Assembly (NCBI GenBank): GCA_019022495.1
Contig: JAFEKR010000001.1
Span: 1-64,000 of the forward strand
Length of the DNA: 64,000 nt
From: Epichloe hybrida
Taxonomy: Eukaryota; Ascomycota; Sordariomycetes; Hypocreales; Clavicipitaceae
Reading direction: 5' to 3'
The notes below the pieces were generated by a model. It was not told the origin of the DNA and searched no databases. It saw nothing but the letters and a program-made list of their open reading frames with translations. A program made the position numbers and the translations under genes. Positions 22,049-31,899 of this stretch are shown one piece after another (the first letter of the stretch is position 1; every line of letters begins with the position of its first letter).

Positions 22049-23130
22049 TCAATGAGATGAGCAAAAAGAATTAATTTCGATATATCTTATCAAATCTCGT
22101 TTATGCTTGCGTTGTAAACTCGATCTAGCAGGGTCGTCGTGTGCAACTTGAGAACAGTTGCCCATACAGCCAGATTCTCGATAATGCCTCCGTAGGAGAC
22201 GCATGCGACGAATTTGACCATGTGTGAATTCCATGGGGCAGTCTCTGTAGTACTGATTTCGTTGTCAGCGAAATATTACGTGAGGAAAGGGAGTACGACG
22301 CGTGAAATAGGAAAATGAACCCTTGGCTATAGCTCATATATTTGTGCGTATGATCAAGGCCCTGTTGGTCAGGACAGGTATTAAGGTCTTTAGGACAGTC
22401 AGACCCCCCATATATTGATGCAGCAGTATCGCTAATCATGTCGCTCTCATCAGAACATGAATGAGAAACTGTATGCTGCAAGCCAATTCAGTGGCCAACT
22501 TCATGACAGAGGGCCTTGCCAGACTTATTGACGCGGTCCGTGCCGTTAAAGATAGCGGAAGCCAGCATAACAACGCCGTCTCTACTCATTTCCCCTTTGC
22601 ATTTGTGATGTGTTGCGGCGCCGATTCTCTTTTTGTTGTCGAGTTTTTCGATAAAGTATACATTGAGGGCGCGATAATCACCCTGACGAAGCCGACTAAA
22701 CATGCTCACTTCTCGAGCGGTGTCGTTGACCCACTCCTAATTTTTCACGAACTCGATGATTTTCTTCTGAAAGGTGATCCCGACTGGCTTGAAGCATGCA
22801 TTCAAGACTCTTATCCCTCAGCAATATTCTCTACCTGCATTGTGTGTCAACCAAAGTTAGCCGCCATTTGCTTTATTTTCGACGGAAAAGGTATCGGCCT
22901 ACGCTCATTATCGAGGGGCTGGGGAACTTTGCGTAGACGTGCCAGATGTAGACAGCCACGGGCCGCGGCGAACCTAGACGAAGCAGGTTGGGTACGCTAT
23001 TAGAGCTGGCGATGAAAATCAAGAAGGTCTCCGGAGGGGGTTTGAACTCCGCACCATGATTGTTCACCCTCTGGCTCGTCGGAGAGGGCGCCAATAGGGG
23101 TGGCAATAAGTGACAAGCCAGCGCGAGCAT
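22049..23130 (-). pseudogene. M43-type (pappalysin-like) secreted metalloprotease, RIP-type pseudogene
   Basis: The minus strand reads through a recognisable M43 protease: NACFKPVGITFQKKIIEF (about 22740-22795), then SRLRQGDYRALNVYFIEKL, DGVVMLASAIFNGTD, CHEVGH*IGLQHTVSHSC (zinc site), a DTAASIYG..CPKDLNTCPD segment, and HKYMSYSQ at about 22325. An intron of about 80 nt follows and then DCPMEFTHGQIRRMRLLR, the usual Met-turn/C-terminal helix. Two stops break it: TAG at 22737-22739, where a Gln (CAG) fits the context, and TGA at 22488-22490, where the Trp (TGG) of HExxHWxGLxH is expected. Both fit single C:G-to-T:A changes. Upstream, signal-peptide-like residues MLALACHLLPPLLAPS (about 23128) are separated by further disruptions. 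The enzyme cannot be made intact from this locus. Confidence 0.8.
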
Positions 23131-24123
23131 ATGCAAGGAATGTAAGGAACGGCATTCTTTTTTATTCAAAATACGGAAAAGAGTCAAAAGAGATTAAGAA
23201 ACCCTTGGGGTCTAGTGACTTAATAGTTTTGTATGTCTCGAGCTGGTTTTGCTACAATTCCTTTGAAGGTGCGAAGATCTCAGGCGGGTCACAAATAAGG
23301 GTAAGAGCCTGGTAGATTGAGGAGGTCACCTCATCTTACAAGGGTATTTATTGCCCTATGATAGAGGTGTTCCCTATAACAGAGGTGCTCGGTCTTCGCA
23401 CTCTCAGAGGGATACACCGAGTACGGAGTACATGAGGACCTTCAAGGGTCTCTGCGCCTTTCCTGACTCGCTTTCCTGCCTGACTGGGTGGGTGGTGAGG
23501 GTGGAGGACACTAGCCAAACGGTGACTAGTGGGACGCGAAGGTGTGATGATGAACTTCTCTTTATTCACCAGACAGTGCCAATCTACGCGTCGAGCTAGC
23601 TGGCCCACAGCCTGACATCTTCGCCCGACCCCGTCAGGGAATGAATATCGATTTGTTGAACGACATTGACGAAGTCTTTTAATTATCTGGATGCATGCCT
23701 CGACGCGTTCAATTATTGGAAATTTAATTCTCTTCCCCAGGCACCGTTCCCGCCCCTGGCCGTCTCCGTGCACAATGACCGAAATGTCCACGGTTGGATG
23801 GCATGTGCAAAGGAATGAAGGGGGCAGTGGTTCTGCCTCGAAGAGTCTTGAAGATGGCTGTCCCTATGTCTGCGACGCTTTCCGATCGTCTCATATGCGT
23901 TCACTCGTCTACAGTTCGTCTTGTCCTTCTCGTTCATTCACTCACACTCTTTTATTTTTGAATCGTCATTCTTTTTCTCCCGGTTCTCCTGTTCTACAGT
24001 CGTTGCGAAGAACATCAATCTCATCCCGTCGTGTATGGCTTCGTGGCGTGGCGTGACATACTCATCAAAACTACTCGAAGGCGACGCCTCTTGTAGGTGG
24101 CTCTCGATAAATCGTTGTCCGTG
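23131..24123. promoter_or_regulatory. Upstream region of axl2
   Basis: Non-coding. Pyrimidine-rich tracts (about 23930-24000) precede the axl2 start, as is common in filamentous fungal promoters and leaders. No specific factor site can be named. Confidence 0.4.
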
Positions 24124-26787
24124 ATGCCTTCACTGCTGGCGGTTGTGGCATTACTGCCCCTCGCCCAGCTAGCAAACGGCCAGCCTACTATTTCATTTCC
24201 TTTCAACGCGCAGCTTCCGCTTGCTGCTAGGACAGACAAGTTCTTTTCCTTCTCTTTTTCACAATATACTTTTCAGTCTGACTCAAAAATCTCCTACGCA
24301 CTCGGTGATCACCCCAGCTGGTTGTCCATGGATAGTGGAGGAAGGCGCCTGTTTGGGACCCCAAAGGACGGGGATCTCTCCCCTGGAGACGTAGTCGGGC
24401 AAGCTGTCGACATCATCGCGACCGACGACGGAGGCTCAACTTCCATGAACGCAACTCTGGTAGTTTCGCGACAGCCAGCTCCTCAAGTCCAGATTCCCCT
24501 CGAAAAGCAGATCCAGAACTTTGGCAACTTCTCTGCTCCGTCTTCCGTCTTGTCATACCCGTCCACGAGCTTCAAATTCTCATTCGACCAAGGCACCTTT
24601 GGCAAATCCGGTCTCAACTACTACGCCGTTTCCGGGGACAGCAGTCCTCTACCGGCATGGGTCAAGTTCGATGCGCCGTCTTTGACCTTCAGCGGGAAGA
24701 CGCCGCCTATCGAGTCTCTCATTCAACCGCCCCATACATTCGACTTTAGTCTGGTTGCGTCGGACATTGTGGGCTTTTCAGCTTCATCGCTCAAGTTTTC
24801 CATCGTCGTGGGGAGCCATAAACTCACGACTGATCGCCCAATTGTCACACTCAACGCAAGCCGTGGCTCCGAGGTGAATTACAATGCGCTGGAGAACGGA
24901 ATCAGGCTTGATGGCAAACAGGTCGCCACAGGTGATCTGACAGTGGCGGCCAAGGACACGCCAAGCTGGCTGTCCTTTGACGAGAAGACCTGGAAACTAC
25001 GCGGGACGCCCAAGGATGGGGATCGCGCAGCCAACTTCACCATCACTTTCGGGGATTTCTTTTCAGATAATCTTGATGTTCTCGTCGTCGTCAATGTCGC
25101 AACCGGTCTCTTCGAATCAACCTTTGAAGATATCAAACTCAGACCTGGGAGCGAACTTGACCTCCATCTTGCCAAATATTTCAAAAACCCCAGTGATGTC
25201 ACCGTCAAAGTATCCACCAGCCCAAATCAAGACTGGCTCAAGGTAAACGGCCTGAGGCTGTCTGGCCAAGTGCCGAAGACGTCAAAGGGGGGATTCAAGT
25301 TGTTCATCGAAGCATCGTCCAAGAGCTCCGGTCTCTCAGAAAAAGAGACGGTCAATGTCAGCTTCCTCGCCGCTGACGGCACCACGGCCACGGTCACTCC
25401 TGCCTCATCTACCACGACAACCACAGCCACAGCCACTAGTACGCAAGATGGCGCCCCCGGTAAGGCACAGACACAGTCGGGCCATTTGAGCACCGGTGAA
25501 ATACTCCTGGCTACGATCATCCCCGTGATATTTGTCGCAGTTCTGCTCATGATCCTAGTGTGCTATTTCCGCCGACGGCAGAACAAAAACCACTATGTGG
25601 GCAGCAGGTATCGCTCCAAGATCTCCAATCCCGTTCTGACCACCCTTCGGGTCAACGGATCTGATCTGTCGATGCGGGAAGCGGCCGCTGTGGGCGGAGG
25701 TGCCTTCGTGCACACAGAGACGCTTGTTTTCAAGCCGGCCAAAGCCGCGTTTGCCGACGAAAATTCGCCCATGTCGTCTCGACGAAGGAGCTCAGAAACA
25801 CTCGATGATCTATCCGCCTCGGGGATGCCTCACAGCATCATGGTCGATGCGGCGCGAACGACCACCGTTCGTAGCATCAGCAACGTGGACAGCGAGGACG
25901 GAAGACAATCTTGGGTGACGATTGACGGAGGCAATGGCGGCCTCGCAAAGAGCAATAGATCGTCCCGAAGTCACCAATTTGACGTGACGTATCCAGATTC
26001 GGCTCGCCAGGTCTTCCCTGGCGCAGACCATATACCTCAGAGGAGAGATCCGGGTCTGGACATGACACTCCCGACTCTCAACGAAATGTCCAGCTTGCAG
26101 CCGACTGCCCTTTTCGCGTACAAGCCGCATCAGTCCCCCCTCTCATACCACAGCGTTGACGGCAACTCGGGCATCACATCTAGCTCTGCTGCGTTGCCGC
26201 ATACTGAAGACGATGCCATTCACACCACTTCCCCCGTTACCAGGTGGAACACCGCCTCCACCGTCAGAGACCCCTCTGAGCCAAACTGGGTCACCTTGGC
26301 GGAAAGCGAGGCCGGCGAGAGCGTGTCCGAGCTAAGAAGACCCAGTGCAGCGGTTTGGGCGGGCTCACGGCATCTCGTTTCATCAAGCGGCAAGAGCGTC
26401 GCAACAGACGTGTCCTTCGCATCCTCTGAGAACTGGAGGATCATTGGCCAGCATAGTCCGACCAAGATAGAGCGCTCATACAAGGACCTTGTTGACGAGG
26501 CGCCGTTCCATCCCTCACGACCAGGTACAGCCCGTCATGGCGCAGAGACAGACGATCGCGGAGATGCCAGCCCGGAGTGGGTGTCGCCGAATCGGTGGGG
26601 AGATGACGCTCATTCACCACTTGCCTCGGGACGGCTGGGACCGTCTCTAAGTATCATTTCGAAAATGAGCGGCGTGAGCGAGCAAGATGTTCACATGTCT
26701 GGAGGAAGGAGGTATTCTACTGATGACAATTGGATACGAGAGCACTCGGGGAAGATGTCTGATGGGAGTTTCAAGGTTTTCTTGTAA
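24124..26787 (+). CDS. axl2: Axl2-like transmembrane polarity protein with cadherin-like domains
   Basis: Axl2/Bud10 is a type I plasma-membrane glycoprotein that marks sites of polarised growth with septins. In filamentous fungi it acts in septation and conidiophore or hyphal morphogenesis. The single exon encodes 887 aa from the ATG at 24124; an in-frame GTG nine codons upstream is not a credible start. The signal peptide MPSLLAVVALLPLAQLANG (1-19) is followed by three dystroglycan/cadherin-like (CADG) units. Each is recognised by its PSW/PAW-x-x-F/M..G-T/K-P core: PSWLSMDSGGRRLFGTP, PAWVKFDAPSLTFSGKTP and PSWLSFDEKTWKLRGTP. A fourth diverged unit reaches about 430. A Thr-rich stalk precedes a single membrane helix (about 459-481), then basic residues RRRQNK and a roughly 400-residue Ser-rich cytoplasmic tail. 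Topology and domain order match the family closely. Confidence 0.9.
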   Translation: MPSLLAVVALLPLAQLANGQPTISFPFNAQLPLAARTDKFFSFSFSQYTFQSDSKISYALGDHPSWLSMDSGGRRLFGTPKDGDLSPGDVVGQAVDIIATDDGGSTSMNATLVVSRQPAPQVQIPLEKQIQNFGNFSAPSSVLSYPSTSFKFSFDQGTFGKSGLNYYAVSGDSSPLPAWVKFDAPSLTFSGKTPPIESLIQPPHTFDFSLVASDIVGFSASSLKFSIVVGSHKLTTDRPIVTLNASRGSEVNYNALENGIRLDGKQVATGDLTVAAKDTPSWLSFDEKTWKLRGTPKDGDRAANFTITFGDFFSDNLDVLVVVNVATGLFESTFEDIKLRPGSELDLHLAKYFKNPSDVTVKVSTSPNQDWLKVNGLRLSGQVPKTSKGGFKLFIEASSKSSGLSEKETVNVSFLAADGTTATVTPASSTTTTTATATSTQDGAPGKAQTQSGHLSTGEILLATIIPVIFVAVLLMILVCYFRRRQNKNHYVGSRYRSKISNPVLTTLRVNGSDLSMREAAAVGGGAFVHTETLVFKPAKAAFADENSPMSSRRRSSETLDDLSASGMPHSIMVDAARTTTVRSISNVDSEDGRQSWVTIDGGNGGLAKSNRSSRSHQFDVTYPDSARQVFPGADHIPQRRDPGLDMTLPTLNEMSSLQPTALFAYKPHQSPLSYHSVDGNSGITSSSAALPHTEDDAIHTTSPVTRWNTASTVRDPSEPNWVTLAESEAGESVSELRRPSAAVWAGSRHLVSSSGKSVATDVSFASSENWRIIGQHSPTKIERSYKDLVDEAPFHPSRPGTARHGAETDDRGDASPEWVSPNRWGDDAHSPLASGRLGPSLSIISKMSGVSEQDVHMSGGRRYSTDDNWIREHSGKMSDGSFKVFL

Positions 26788-28008
26788 GCAAAGCGTGCGT
26801 AATGAACTGACTTATTCACGGCCTTCGGCGCAAAGGGGTCAAAATCCGAGGGGGATAGCGGGTGTAATTGAATTCCCTTACCAGCGTAGACTTTCACCAC
26901 TGGTGATTACAACGATACCAGCACATGTACTTTTGTTTTGTGCGTATACATATGATAGAATAATCGAAGACTTCTAATAAATCTCTTCAATTTGCGATTC
27001 CCTTGGGCTCTTGTAGCTTTGTAATTGTGAACAGGCATGATATGCTTTCTCCGCGTCTGGTGCTGTGGATTTTCTCCCAAACAACCCCTCCTCTTCCCCT
27101 GACAATTCGAAGCCAGATAAAGAATGAATGCATGGAAGTAACCAATCCGTGTCCATTGACACTTAACATCTCGATTATATTACTTCAATACAAAGTCTTC
27201 GGAGTTGGCTCGAGCCCACAAAAGTTTCGTGGCGCAAGCCATTCCAGCTTCTTCCCAAGCTGCGAAGAAATCCAACTTACTACACCAACCCATATCATCA
27301 TTGAACATCTCCACCAAGCCCTCCCCCCCTCTCGTGTCACCCACGGTCAGACCCATACCTGTTCACTCCTCCGTCATATTCGGGGCTTCTGTTTCGTTAC
27401 CTGGGCTATAAGATTTATCTGTGAATGTTGGCGGCGACGCAGTGGCCCGTTTGCATGGTTGTACTGCCGCGTTTTATGCCCACCAGGTCGGTGATGTCAC
27501 CTATTGCGTAGTGAATACTTGCGTTGGGTCCGTGCTTGAAATCGAATCTGCTCCTGATACTCCGTACAATACTGTTCATATTCATCTGCAGCTCGAGAGT
27601 GCGAGTGTGCGAGTGCACAGATGCGATGGGCCTATGATGTGAACTACGGCGAATTAGTATTGATTCAAAAATAAATATGTGCATAATATGAAACTAAGAG
27701 AAACCATCTCATTCAACTAATACGACGATTTGCACAGGACTTTGAGCCGGTTTATGATGTTTTTTCTGGGAAGGGATGTGTAAATCTTGTTGGGTGGCCT
27801 CTGCATAGATCAAGGAGATCGACTGCCGCGCTGAGGTCAGGGTTGCTTTGGGGGTGCGGCCGGCGGCGGGATTTCGACGTAGATATGACCTGGAGAATGG
27901 AGCTAAACTAGTTATGCAGTTCAGCGTTGTTTTGCGGACTGTCAATTCTAGCTAATAATATACCTAATACTCCTATGTTAGGTAAAATGCCTATAAATTC
28001 GTGTTCTC
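26788..28008. other. Intergenic region between axl2 and the transposon stack
   Basis: It contains the axl2 3' flank. Small frames occur near 27003-27494 and 27421-27642 but have no recognisable motif. AT content rises toward 27950, just before the Copia element. Nothing else was recognised. Confidence 0.5.
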
Positions 28009-28262
28009 GAGACTGTTGGAACAAAGGTGATATCAATCGCGCGTCGCAGCCGCAATTACCCGGCAGAAGCTCGGGCCGCGCGCGGACCCCACACGTGACC
28101 CACAACCCGGCACGTTAATTAGCTAGGAAATGTAAGGACACAAACGCGTAACCCCTTTTCCCTTTATATATTATAACTTCTAGCTTTTTACCTCTCTTTT
28201 CCTATAACTTAATTAATCATGACTAGAGCTTTGCACTACACTACACTACATTGTGTAGTATT

Positions 28263-28296
28263 TGTAGTGTAGTGTAGTATACTACACTACACTACA
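28263..28296. repeat. 34-bp perfect palindrome in the hAT subterminal region
   Basis: GTAGT repeats meet ACTAC repeats head to head, centred between 28279 and 28280. All 17 base pairs are complementary, so it can form a hairpin. A similar but interrupted structure lies near the other end (about 30248-30305). Confidence 0.8.
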
Positions 28297-28377
28297 CACT
28301 ACACTACAAGGGAATTTTTTTACTACACTACACTACATGTAGTATTTTGTAGTATTTGTAGTATTTGTAATTTTTAG

Positions 28378-28640
28378 TAATATAATAGCTTATAATAGCT
28401 TATAATAGCTTATAATAGCTTATAATAGCTTATAATAGCTTATAATAGCTTATAATAGCTTATAATAGCTTATAATAGCTTATAATAGCTTATAATAGCT
28501 TATAATAGCTTATAAGCTTATAATAGCTTATAAGCTTATAATAGCTTATAATAGCTTATAATAGCTTATAATAGCTTATAATAGCTTATAATAGCTTATA
28601 ATAGCTTATAATAGCTTATAATAGCTTATAATAGCTTATA
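28378..28640. repeat. 10-bp microsatellite (TATAATAGCT)n
   Basis: About 26 near-perfect decamer copies, with phase slips near 28511-28540 (TATAAGCT variants). It lies inside the hAT-like element. Confidence 0.95.
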
Positions 28641-28860
28641 GTTTATAAGCTACTATAAGCTATAATAAATTATATTAACTTATAATATTATTAGTGTTAA
28701 AGTTTAATTAAAATTAAATAGTAAATAAGTAACTAAAACATAAATATAAATAAGTATAAGGAAATTACTATAGAAAAAGCTATACTTTTTAATTACTTAG
28801 TATTTTAAGCTTTTTAAATATATTAATAAAATAAAATACTTTTCTTTCTTATATTTTTTA

Positions 28861-29160
28861 AAATAATAATAATAGTAATAATAGTAATAATAGTAATAAT
28901 AGTAATAATAGTAATAATAGTAATAATAGTAATAATAGTAATAATAGTAATAATAGTAATAATAGTAATAATAGTAATAATAGTAATAATAGTAATAATA
29001 GTAATAATAGTAATAATAGTAATAATAGTAATAATAGTAATAATAGTAATAATAGTAATAATAGTAATAATAGTAATAATAGTAATAATAGTAGTAGTAG
29101 TATAATAGTAGTAATAGTAATAATAGTAGTAGTAGTAGTAATAGTAGTAATAGTAATAAT
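28861..29160. repeat. 9-bp microsatellite (AATAATAGT)n, grading to (GTA)n
   Basis: About 25 copies of a nonamer run to about 29090 and then degrade into GTAGTA/GTAATA triplets. It lies inside the hAT-like element. Confidence 0.95.
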
Positions 29161-29235
29161 AAATTTAATATCTCTTTTTAAGAAATAATTCTATAACTAA
29201 TTAAAAAAAAGTATAAACTCTAAGTAAAAGGCAAC

Positions 29236-29570
29236 TATAAGGACCTACTTTAGACCCACTTTTATTAATTCCTTCTTTTTCTAAGACTAGATTATAGAAA
29301 AAAGCATAAAAGTTATTAGGAAGTAGAGGTATAATTATAAGGACCCACTTTAGACCCATTTTTATTAATACCTCCTTTTTCTAAGACTAGATTATAGAAA
29401 AAGCATAAAGGTTATTAGTAAGTAAAGGTATAATTATAAGGACTTACTTTAGACTTACTTTTATTAATATATCTTTTTCTTTAGACAAATTTATAGAAAA
29501 AGCATAGAAACTATTAGTAAATAAAAGGTATAGTTAATAAGGTTTACTTTTAAACCTACTTTTTAGTATA
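29236..29570. repeat. About 100-bp tandem repeat, four decaying copies
   Basis: Copies start near 29246, 29344, 29445 and 29543, each with an ACTTTAGACCCACTTTTATT-like head. The first three continue with a TATAGAAAAAGCAT-like tail and the last copy is partial and most diverged. They lie inside the hAT-like element. Confidence 0.8.
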
Positions 29571-30488
29571 ATATATAGCTAAGTAAGTAAGCTAAAAATA
29601 GTATATATTCTTAAGCTTACTTTTAAAGCTTTTTTTTCTAATTTTAGTAATAAAGGAAAATATATTATATTTCTTTTTAATATTATAAGAATAATATTCT
29701 AGCTATTTTTTCAAAGCTTTTTCAAAGCTTTTTTAAGGGTTTTTACATTTCTTTTAACTTAAAAAACCTAAAAACTTAATATAATTATTTATAATTATAA
29801 TAAAAGAAGATATATAGCTAAAAACCCTTCTATAATATAAAGTAAAAATTTTTATTTATTATAAATAGCTTATCTTTATAAATATATTATTATTAGATTT
29901 ATTATCCTATTTATATATAATAGTAAATAATTTCTTTAGGGTAAATCTTAGATTTAAAGTAAAAAAAGTATATTAAAATGAATATTAAATCTAATGAAAA
30001 ATCTAGAAAGATAAAATAACCTTTAGAATTTAGGAAATAAATGGAGTTATATAGTAAAACTAAAAATACCATACTTAGCTACCCTATTCCTATTATAAGC
30101 TTAATAGTTTAAATAAGTATAAACTTTAAAGATTTATAACTAAATAACTAAATTCTAATAAAAAAGAAAGCTAATATTAAGTTAATAAAGAAAAATCTAA
30201 AGAATATTATAAGATATTAATATGCCCCACTTTTATTTTAGCCTTATACTACATGTAGTATTTGTAGTGTAGTGTAGTATTTACTACACTACACTACATA
30301 CTACACTACACTATAATTCACTACACTACATACTACAAGGAAAGTCAAAATACTACATTTACTACACTACATGTAAAGCTCTGATCATGACAACAGATAA
30401 CGCAGCCTAGAATAGATAATCAATAACAATACTATTCTTCAGGCTTATGACTATATTATATTAAATTTAATACCCTATAAATCTAACA

Positions 30489-31265
30489 CTAATTAGTGGT
30501 TACCTTCATAGATAACCACGCAGTCTTCGAACACCACAAATTAGCAAGGTCAATTAGAAAAGGTAGCTTATTAGATAATAACTCACCCTATAAAATAGGA
30601 GGGCTATGTTTAATAATAAGTTATGCTAATAGAAAGGTATAATATAGCTCTCTTCTTACTTTAGTATTAATATCTATATCTATATAGACTCTAAAACAAT
30701 AAAGAAAGGTTTAACGCTAGTAGCTAAGCTATCCCCTTATCTTTCTCTATTATACATTCTATTACGCATTTAAAGTTAACTACCTTGCCTTATGATCCTT
30801 TATATCCGTAATATATTATATAATTATAGTTATACCCCTTTCTCTTCTTATATTATAAAATCTACCTCTCTTAATTAATTAGAATATTAGATGTAGCTAG
30901 ACTATCTAGGACCTCTAGTTAATTCAGAGTTCCTAGCAAGACCAATAGCTATAATAATACTATAGAAGGCATTAAAACAGGAGATAGTAATAAATACCTT
31001 AACAAAGGAAAAACCCCTGCCTACACTAACCTATATCCCTATATCTCTATAAGGCTTTAATGACACATTATAGAAGAACTGCTTTAATAAATAGGAAGTT
31101 CTAAACATAAAGAGATAATAATACCTAAGGAAATAAGTCTCTATATCCTTATAAAGACTAAATAATATAAGGAGCAAGGGTTATTTAGAAGAACACTATT
31201 CTCTAAATTTAGTAATAACTTCTATAAATAGTTAAGGAATAAGTTTATAGAAGGAAGAGACCTTT
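30489..31265 (+). pseudogene. Copia internal region, left fragment
   Basis: AT-rich sequence that follows the Copia 5' LTR directly. With TAG read through, one frame gives LFRRTLFSKFSNNFYKQLRN near 31170-31245, but no named domain was recognised. It ends at the Gypsy insertion. Confidence 0.5.
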
Positions 31266-31532
31266 TGTCAGGAGCACGGAGGCTAGGGAGTCGCGGACAG
31301 GACAGTCACATAACAGAGCCCTTGGGTAAGCCTTAGCCTACGCGAATAACTAAGTAGCCGCTAGATAGCTACGTGTATATAGTAGGGTATTTAGATAAGG
31401 ACTACCTATAAGAGATATAAAAGGTTAGAGTTTAAGACCTTTATATACCTACCCCTAAGTAGTAGCTCTCTAGCTATAACTAAGAACCTTAGCCTTTACT
31501 CTATTTATATCTCCCTAAATATAGTTATAATA
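31266..31532 (+). repeat. Gypsy 5' LTR
   Basis: 267 bp, from TGTCAGGAGC to TTATAATA. Its first about 90 bp are less mutated than the matching part of the 3' LTR; its last about 30 bp are more mutated. Confidence 0.9.
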
Positions 31533-31899
31533 AGTTAAACTCTTAAACCCTTTAAGGAAAATAAACTATTAGTTAGATTTAAATATAAAGAAGCCACAGA
31601 ATATCTACCTAAAATACACCTATACTACCTAGCAAGGAAGCCCTAACTTTATAGTGCCTAGGTAGCAACTAGAACACCCTAACTATAAAATATAAGAGAG
31701 TATAGTAGACACTACCTAACTAATATAGTAATGCTAAATCTAGTAATAATAATAATCTAGATAAGCTATAGAGGTAATATAAGGTTATATAAGCTAAGCT
31801 ATAAAATGCTTATATAAGAAAGGAGATCTTAGATATAGAAGCGTAGCTTAAGGAAATAGAAGTAGACTTATAATTAGCTAGTTTAGGTAAAGGACTTAT

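Larger units (their letters stand above)
28224..30383. mobile_element. hAT-like non-autonomous DNA transposon
   Basis: This 2,160-bp insert lies inside the Copia 5' LTR. It is flanked by the 8-bp duplication ATCATGAC (28216-28223 and 30384-30391), which fits the hAT target pattern nTnnnnAn. The uninterrupted 3' LTR has a single copy of this site (ATCATGAT). Termini are TAGAGCTTTGCA and, inverted, CAGAGCTTTACA: a 12-bp terminal inverted repeat differing only by transitions from CAGAGCTTTGCA, and CAGAG is a typical hAT start. Subterminal arrays of ACTAC/GTAGT repeats occur at both ends. No transposase is visible and the interior is mostly satellites, so movement would have needed a partner element. 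Confidence 0.82.
28014..30488 (+). repeat. Copia 5' LTR, split by the hAT-like element
   Basis: The left piece (28014-28223) and right piece (30392-30488) together make 307 bp and align end to end with the 311-bp 3' LTR. The left piece keeps C and G where the 3' LTR has T and A (TGTTGGAAC against TATTAAAAT). The right piece shows the opposite polarity. Confidence 0.9.

Noticed and set aside
24097..24123. Earlier GTG start for axl2.
   Set aside because: Nuclear genes start at ATG, and the ATG at 24124 gives a clean signal peptide.
28378..29160. Regularly spaced short repeats that could suggest a CRISPR-like array.
   Set aside because: These are direct microsatellites without spacers, in a eukaryotic transposon.
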